From the NCBI GenBank assembly GCA_001515185.1, contig LQHI01000043.1, positions 1-8,225 on the forward strand: a DNA stretch of 8,225 nt, written 5' to 3'. The notes below the pieces were generated by a model, which saw nothing but the letters and a program-made list of their open reading frames with translations, did no database searches and was not told the origin of the DNA. The position numbers and the translations under genes were made by a program. Origin of the DNA: Hadesarchaea archaeon DG-33. GTDB lineage: Archaea; Hadarchaeota; Hadarchaeia; Hadarchaeales; Hadarchaeaceae. Shown in pieces: positions 3,719 through 8,225 of the stretch. Each line of letters opens with the position of its first letter. Position 1 is the first letter of the stretch.

Positions 3719-5665
3719 ATGAGCAAGCTAATCAACGCGAAAATGATATATCCCCTTATTGCGGTCATCTTGGTGATCGCGCTCTTCTTCATCTATAAGA
3801 GAATAGCCGGGAGAGGAAAAGTGTCAGAGTTTGGCAAATATCAAGGTTATTCCGAAGAGATTTATGATGGCAACAAGCGCATTTCCGATTACCTGAAGCT
3901 GTCAAATGGAACGAGGTTGGCATACGACCTCATTCTCCCGACCAAAAAGGGGGTTCCGGCCAGCGAGCCTTTACCCGTCCTCTTCAAATACACCCCCTAC
4001 CTGCGCACCTTTACCATCTTCGACAAAGACGGAAAAAACCTTATTACCTTTTTTGTAGACTTGAAGTGGTATGAAAAGGCCATGCTCCGCATCCGGTATT
4101 GGCTTTCCGACCAGGGGCGCTTGATGGGCCCCCTTTTCAGAACCAAATGGCTGGAAAATATGGTCAAGCATGGCTATGCCGTCATCGTCGTGGAGCGGCC
4201 CGGAACAGGCGCTTCCTTCGGCATCGCCAACCAAAGCATGGAGGCAATAGCCAGGGAGGAGAACGAAATCCTTGATTGGATCGCATCCCAGGCCTGGTGC
4301 AACGGAAACATCGGCATGTACGGGGAATCCCAGCAAGCTTGGTGTCAATTTACCGCTGCCAGCACGGGCAACCCGTACCTGAAAACGATCTTTCCTGCAT
4401 CAAGCCAGTTGGAGTTGTATGAAGCCTTGGAGTATCGGGGTGGCGTATACAATAAAGCTTTTAACTCCTTTTTCGCCAGGGTAGTCCCATATCTCGAGAA
4501 CCTTGCTACACCCGTCGACAGCGATAAGGATGGCGCGTTGCTGGCCCAGGCTCGTCAAGGACGCAGCGGTTCGGTTGACGGGGAAACAATGGCTACAGAG
4601 GCCGCGAAATACCCGTTCCGCGACAGTATCTTGCCGAACGGAAAGTTTCTTTGGAAGGTAATGGCCCTTTACCCGTTCATAGAACGCATCAACCGCTCAG
4701 GCATACCGATCTATATGACGACCGGCTGGTATGACATCTTCTTGGGCGACATGTTTCTGTGGTACGACAATCTCACCGTGCCCAAGCGGTTGACTGTTCG
4801 CCCGCTGGATCACAGCGGCATGGACGCAACTCAGTTCGACCTGGACTACAGGGCTGAAGCACAGCGCTGGTTCGACTACTGGCTAAAGGGCATCGACAAT
4901 GGCATTATGGAAGAGCCACCCATTCATTACTACGTCATGGGCGTACCGAAAAAAGAAGCCTGGCAGAAGTCCAACCAATGGCCGCTGGAGAAGCAGAAAT
5001 TGACGCACTTCTATTTCGACAAAGGTAAGACCGGGAGTATAACCTCGGTCAATGACGGTTTCCTGACCACAGAATCTCCAACGGCGCCGGATGCCTTTGA
5101 TGTTTACACCGTGGATTATACAACAACGAGCGGCAAGAAGTCACGTTGGGTGGCTGTCGACGAGGCACATGATTATCCCGATATGCGCGCCAATGACGAA
5201 AAGGCATTGACCTATACCACTTCTCCCCTAGAAACTGACGTGGAGGTCACGGGACATCCAGTCGTGCATCTTTGGATCTCTACGGATGCTCCAGACCTGG
5301 ATGTATTTGTCTATCTGGAAGAAGTGGATCGCAGTGGAAAGTCCACCTACATCACCGAAGGGACCCTCCGGGCGTCTCATCGCAAGCTATGCCAAGCGCC
5401 TTTCAATAATCTGGGGCTACCCTACCACTCTCATTATCAGAGTGACTTGGCGCCAATCCCGGCCGGGCAACCGGTTGAGTTGGCCTTCAGCCTGCTGCCA
5501 ACCTCGTACCAGTTCCATAAGGGAAGCAGGATACGCATTACGGTTGTTTGCGCGGATGCCGATAACTTCGATACGCCCGTCATCGATCCCGCGCCAAAGC
5601 TCCAATTGCTGCGAAGTATGAATCACCCATCCTTCATCCAACTCTCAGTTGCCCAATCACGATGA
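3719..5665 (+). CDS. Membrane-anchored CocE/NonD-family hydrolase
   Basis: A 648-residue serine hydrolase of the X-Pro dipeptidyl-peptidase (S15)/CocE type. Residues about 10-26 form one hydrophobic segment, a signal anchor, with positive residues on both sides so the topology is unclear. The alpha/beta-hydrolase core follows. The nucleophile elbow is GESQQA with S204; D339 in GWYD and H365 in LDHSG complete a plausible triad. From about residue 418 to the end is the jelly-roll C-terminal domain of the family (for example VTGHPVVHLWISTDAPDLD). The elbow is unusual: most relatives have G-x-S-Y-x-G, whereas here Q follows the serine and A replaces the last G. AGGAG (3707-3711) supports the start. 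Likely substrates are esters or amides, or X-Pro peptides; this cannot be settled. It lies just beyond the cassette array and is not bounded by a full attC. Confidence 0.88.
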   Translation: MSKLINAKMIYPLIAVILVIALFFIYKRIAGRGKVSEFGKYQGYSEEIYDGNKRISDYLKLSNGTRLAYDLILPTKKGVPASEPLPVLFKYTPYLRTFTIFDKDGKNLITFFVDLKWYEKAMLRIRYWLSDQGRLMGPLFRTKWLENMVKHGYAVIVVERPGTGASFGIANQSMEAIAREENEILDWIASQAWCNGNIGMYGESQQAWCQFTAASTGNPYLKTIFPASSQLELYEALEYRGGVYNKAFNSFFARVVPYLENLATPVDSDKDGALLAQARQGRSGSVDGETMATEAAKYPFRDSILPNGKFLWKVMALYPFIERINRSGIPIYMTTGWYDIFLGDMFLWYDNLTVPKRLTVRPLDHSGMDATQFDLDYRAEAQRWFDYWLKGIDNGIMEEPPIHYYVMGVPKKEAWQKSNQWPLEKQKLTHFYFDKGKTGSITSVNDGFLTTESPTAPDAFDVYTVDYTTTSGKKSRWVAVDEAHDYPDMRANDEKALTYTTSPLETDVEVTGHPVVHLWISTDAPDLDVFVYLEEVDRSGKSTYITEGTLRASHRKLCQAPFNNLGLPYHSHYQSDLAPIPAGQPVELAFSLLPTSYQFHKGSRIRITVVCADADNFDTPVIDPAPKLQLLRSMNHPSFIQLSVAQSR

Positions 5666-5692
5666 AGTTAAACTTGGGGTTGGGAAAAAAGG

Positions 5693-5856
5693 ATAAAACG
5701 AGACGGTTCTATTTTTTTCCATTTTTTTGATATGGAGGAAAGGTCCTGATAGTGTTGTGAACGGCGATGTTGCGCACCAGGGATGCTATGATGGGAGAAC
5801 TGGATCGGAGAGTGATTTACGGGGCTGAAGGTTTCATAAAAAATAGCACCGTCCCC
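5693..5856. mobile_element. MITE/REP-like element with inverted ends
   Basis: The left end GACGGTTCTATTTT (5702-5715) and right end AAAATAGCACCGTC (5840-5853) are inverted complements with one mismatch. Similarity continues a few bases outward and inward (T-run on the left, A-run on the right). The enclosed ~165 bases hold no full gene. The size and ends fit a miniature inverted-repeat element mobilised in trans. A weak promoter-like pair inside, TTGATA (5727-5732) and TAGTGT (5750-5755) with 17-base spacing, could drive the glycosylase gene. The stretch 5666-5692 shows no terminator. Confidence 0.6.
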
Positions 5857-5916
5857 TTCTCCCCTCTTCTACGCTGTTCACATGCGGGTTATCCCCAGCG
5901 TCACTCTGCCCAAATA

Positions 5917-6549
5917 ATGATGTCGATGAAGATTGAACCACTCACAAAACCGGCGTTTGACCAAGCCCTGTCAATCCTAAAAGACCGAGATCCTGACCTT
6001 CGGGGAGTCTTGTCGAGCTTTGGCCCACCGCCGATGTGGGCGCGCGAACCAGGATTCCCAACCCTCGTGCACATAATTCTCGAGCAGCAGGTTTCTCTCG
6101 CTTCAGCAAAGGCTGCTTTCGATCGCCTCCGACAAGCTATCACGATTCTCACCCCGGAAGAGTTCCTGAAGCTGGGCGCAGAGACACTGAGGCAAATTGG
6201 ATTTAGCCGTCAGAAAACCCGCTACTGTAGGGACCTAGCGAACGCGATCACCGAAGGTTCCCTTCATCTAGAGTGGCTCGAAGAGATGGACGATGATCTC
6301 GCTCGGGCCGAGTTGCTTAAAATAACCGGCATCGGTCGATGGACGGCAGATATCTATCTTCTAATGGCGCTTCGGCGGCCAGATATCTGGCCGATAGGCG
6401 ATCTAGCCTTGGCTTTGGCTGTTCAGCGCATCAAGCGGCTTGAATCACGGCCATCATCAAAAGAGCTCGAGGCTCTTAGCGAATCCTGGAAGCCTTGGCG
6501 GGCTGTCGCAGCACGGGTCTTCTGGCACCATTACCTGAGCTGCTCATGA
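5917..6549 (+). CDS. AlkA-type DNA glycosylase (HhH-GPD)
   Basis: A 210-residue protein related to 3-methyladenine DNA glycosylase II. ILEQQVS (residues 54-60) is the conserved helix of the family. The helix-hairpin-helix is LLKITGIGRWTADIYLL (133-149), and D162 in PIGDLALALA is the catalytic aspartate position. It excises alkylated bases in base-excision repair. The length fits the short AlkA-like branch that lacks the N-terminal Ada-like part of E. coli AlkA. The frame is open back to an ATG at 5767, but those 50 extra residues come largely from the MITE-like element and match nothing in the family. The start is therefore placed at the first ATG after the element (5917; 5920 and 5926 are alternatives). 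None has a good ribosome site, so the start is uncertain. Confidence 0.87.
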   Translation: MMSMKIEPLTKPAFDQALSILKDRDPDLRGVLSSFGPPPMWAREPGFPTLVHIILEQQVSLASAKAAFDRLRQAITILTPEEFLKLGAETLRQIGFSRQKTRYCRDLANAITEGSLHLEWLEEMDDDLARAELLKITGIGRWTADIYLLMALRRPDIWPIGDLALALAVQRIKRLESRPSSKELEALSESWKPWRAVAARVFWHHYLSCS

Positions 6550-6650
6550 TAACAAGAGGTCTGACAAAAATACCTTATCTCACGCTGTGAGTAGCAGTCT
6601 AACCCGTGGATCAACTCGCTAAAACGGCATATCTTGTGGCATTCACCCCC

Positions 6651-6680
6651 TTGACACACAAGCGCCTTTTCCCCTACACT
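6651..6680 (+). promoter_or_regulatory. Sigma70 promoter of the deacylase gene
   Basis: A consensus -35 TTGACA (6651-6656) is followed after 18 bases by TACACT (6675-6680). Transcription would begin near 6687, giving a leader of about 37 bases that contains the ribosome site GGAGG (6712-6716). It shows that the downstream gene is transcribed separately from the glycosylase gene. Confidence 0.72.
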
Positions 6681-6723
6681 AACCCTACCCAAAAGGGAGT
6701 CCTTATCACTTGGAGGTTAACCA

Positions 6724-7752
6724 ATGCCAGAGAATCTAGAAGTGGGAGACGTATCAGTCGGGAGAGGGGAGTCGAAGAAAGGGACGATCAAGGGCGTCGA
6801 GCTGGTAGACGGCACCAGCATAGACATCCCCGTGCTCCTCATGAACGGCGCCGGCGATGGGCCGACGCTCCTCGTACAATCGACCCAGCATGGCATCGAG
6901 ATCCAGGGCATCGAGGTCATCCACAGGGTCATGAGAGAACTTGTAAACCCCGAGGAGCTCAGAGGGGCGGTGATCGGGATCCCGGTGGTGAACCCTTTGG
7001 CCTTCACGTATCATAAGTATCTCTCGTGGATCGATGACCTCGACGTGGGAAGGGTGGACGCGGACAAGCCGGAGGGGAACACCACGGAGCGGCTGGCCCA
7101 CGCCCTCTGGAAGGAAGCCTGGAGCAAGGCGGACCTGATCGTGAACATCCACTGCAACACGAGGCCGGACTCCCTCCTCTACCAGGGGATCAACGTGGGT
7201 ATCCCGGCGACGAGAGACAAGTTAGTGAAGATGGCAGAGGTTTTCGGGGTCACCACCATCGTCTCCGATGCGCCTCTCGCTGAGAATGCGCCCCCGACGC
7301 TGGACAACCTCGCTGCGAGTAAAGGGGTCCCAGTCATCCTCGAGGAGCTGATTGACGGGAGGTGGATCTCCGAGCCCTCCACCAGCGCAGGCGTGAAGGG
7401 CGTCCTCAACATAATGAAAGCCTTCGACATGATAGACGGCGAGATGGAGCCTCAGGAGGGGATACGGGTAGTTCCCGGAGTGAACAGGTCGCACGGCATC
7501 ATCCGAGCAAACAAGGGAGGCCTGATCCGCTTCTTCAAGACGCCCGGGGAGTTTCTCAAGAAGGGTGAGGCCCTGGCTGAGATCTACGATCTATACGGGG
7601 ACGTCGTCGAGGAGGTCAGGATGCCCGTGGATGGCTACGTCTGGGCGTACCCTTGCGGCCAGTCTCTGAACACGTCGGGGGGCCTACAGGCTGTCCAGAC
7701 GGGGGCTAACGTTGCGTATGCGTTCACCCATGAGAAGGAGTGGCCTCCATAA
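6724..7752 (+). CDS. Succinylglutamate desuccinylase/aspartoacylase family zinc deacylase
   Basis: A 342-residue protein of the predicted-deacylase group (M14-related, COG3608-like). Zinc ligands are H56 and E59 in HGIE, and H143 in VNIHC. N90-P91 in VVNPLAF and the GNTTERLAH segment (118-126) fit the family's substrate-binding region. E207 or E208 in VILEEL is the likely general base. Residues about 245-336 form the C-terminal barrel-sandwich domain (GGLIRFF, PGEFLKKGEALAEIYD, MPVDGYV). It should hydrolyse an N-acyl amino acid or similar amide; the substrate is unknown. The usual D-x-H before the third zinc ligand reads N-I-H here. GGAGG at 6712-6716 fixes the start, and the gene has its own promoter. 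It is visibly G+C-richer than the cassette genes, pointing to a different origin. Confidence 0.88.
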   Translation: MPENLEVGDVSVGRGESKKGTIKGVELVDGTSIDIPVLLMNGAGDGPTLLVQSTQHGIEIQGIEVIHRVMRELVNPEELRGAVIGIPVVNPLAFTYHKYLSWIDDLDVGRVDADKPEGNTTERLAHALWKEAWSKADLIVNIHCNTRPDSLLYQGINVGIPATRDKLVKMAEVFGVTTIVSDAPLAENAPPTLDNLAASKGVPVILEELIDGRWISEPSTSAGVKGVLNIMKAFDMIDGEMEPQEGIRVVPGVNRSHGIIRANKGGLIRFFKTPGEFLKKGEALAEIYDLYGDVVEEVRMPVDGYVWAYPCGQSLNTSGGLQAVQTGANVAYAFTHEKEWPP

Positions 7753-7938
7753 CCCCACCCATTTTTCATTTTTTTAGGAACAGTCAATACCTCTTTCCAA
7801 CTCTCTTTTTTGAAATGGTGGACGAGAGTTCTCAGGAATCAAGAGATCGATTCGACTCAAGCGTCTTGGACCAGAGGTCTTTCCAGATGGAGACGATCTA
7901 CGCCTTCTCAGTCGGGGAATGGGGTTGTGTCTTGACGG
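7753..7938. other. Non-coding stretch after the deacylase gene
   Basis: No convincing gene, RNA or terminator was found here. T-rich runs directly follow the stop codon (about 7761-7776), but no GC stem precedes them. An open frame from 7740 to 8108 crosses this stretch; it overlaps the deacylase end, has no ribosome site or recognisable domain, and runs into the palindrome. Confidence 0.5.
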
Positions 7939-8221
7939 GCTGTTGCCCAAATCGCTTTTCTCGACTTTTGTCTGATGAAAGCGGAAAAGGGCGCTCTTCG
8001 CTGCTCAGAAATCTTTTTTCGACAATTCTAAAGCTCGGCTCCACTGCAAATCCAAAATTCGCCCTTCGGGCTCAGACAGTTGGATTTGCAGCCGTTACGC
8101 CTCGCTAAGAATTGCTAACGAAAAAATCTTAATTCGCGCTCAGAGCTTCCTTTCCCACTTTCTGGCGAAAACCTTTTGCAAAGCTGTCACCAAATTGTTT
8201 CAAAGGGCTTTGGGCAACAGC
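7939..8221. repeat. Long imperfect palindrome (fold-back or paired inverted repeats)
   Basis: The outer ends GCTGTTGCCCAAA (7939-7951) and TTTGGGCAACAGC (8209-8221) are perfect 13-bp inverted copies. Inner blocks keep the same order: GAAAG (7977-7981) with CTTTC (8158-8162), GCTCT (7993-7997) with AGAGC (8142-8146), TTTTTTCG (8014-8021) with CGAAAAAA (8119-8126), CAATTCT (8023-8029) with AGAATTG (8108-8114), and CTGCAAATCCAA (8044-8055) with TTGGATTTGCAG (8080-8091). GCCC/GGGC (8061-8071) closes the tip. The right arm is about 25 bases longer through small insertions. It fits a fold-back/MITE element or two inverted repeat units. No protein is encoded with confidence. Confidence 0.75.
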
Positions 8222-8225
8222 TGGC

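Noticed and set aside
6579..6591. CTCAC/GTGAG hairpin as terminator of the glycosylase gene
   Set aside because: Only five pairs and no T-run.
6597..6722. GTCTAAC and a CAACTCGCT segment after the glycosylase read as another attC
   Set aside because: No paired arms with an extrahelical base, and the only later GTT box (in GGTTAACC) lies at the ribosome site and fits poorly.
6606..7016. Arginine-rich frame overlapping the deacylase gene, and similar overlapping frames on both strands
   Set aside because: Shadow frames of well-supported genes with low-complexity translations.
8044..8100. 12-bp stem followed by GTTACGC read as an attC
   Set aside because: The stem is perfect with no extrahelical base, no 5' core box is found, and it is the centre of a much larger palindrome.
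7740..8108. 122-residue open frame after the deacylase
   Set aside because: It overlaps the deacylase end, lacks a ribosome site and a known domain, and its second half lies in the palindrome.
1..8225. CRISPR array, tRNA or rRNA gene, transposase or integrase gene
   Set aside because: No regularly spaced repeats, no cloverleaf or rRNA stretch, and no frame with recombinase or transposase motifs were found.

Overview
The window reads as bacterial DNA, probably from a Gram-negative genome of proteobacterial or Desulfobacterota type. The evidence is sigma70-like promoters, strong Shine-Dalgarno sites, a chain of integron attC sites and REP/MITE-like palindromes. No rRNA, tRNA or core phylogenetic marker is present, so the taxonomic placement is only inference. 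All ten genes lie on the + strand.

Bases 1-3690 are a stretch of integron gene cassettes. Five good attC recombination sites (108-166, 943-1015, 1579-1668, 2374-2460, 2852-2913) separate short genes, one function per cassette. Most show 5' RYYYAAC-like and 3' GTTRRRY-like core boxes around an imperfect hairpin whose 5' arm carries an extrahelical base, as in known attC sites. In order the cargo is: a ribbon-helix-helix/MazF toxin-antitoxin pair with its own promoter, a tandem-ACT protein, an aspartate/glutamate racemase-family protein, a small cupin, and an AbrB/PIN toxin-antitoxin pair with its own probable promoter. A sixth, half-length attC (3667-3690) directly follows the PIN gene, so the array seems to end there. 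No integrase gene is in the window, so this is either the distal end of a sedentary chromosomal integron or a cluster of attC sites lacking an integrase. The two toxin-antitoxin cassettes carry promoters and could stabilise the array. The metabolic cassettes have short leaders and no convincing promoter.

Bases 3700-7752 look like ordinary genome: a membrane-anchored CocE/NonD-type alpha/beta hydrolase, a helix-hairpin-helix DNA glycosylase of the AlkA kind, and a G+C-richer zinc deacylase of the succinylglutamate desuccinylase/aspartoacylase family with its own promoter. Between hydrolase and glycosylase sits a small MITE-like element with inverted ends (5693-5856). A third copy of its end motif occurs at 10-38.

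Bases 7753-8225 have no credible gene. From 7939 to 8221 they form one long imperfect palindrome, probably two inverted repeat copies or a fold-back element.
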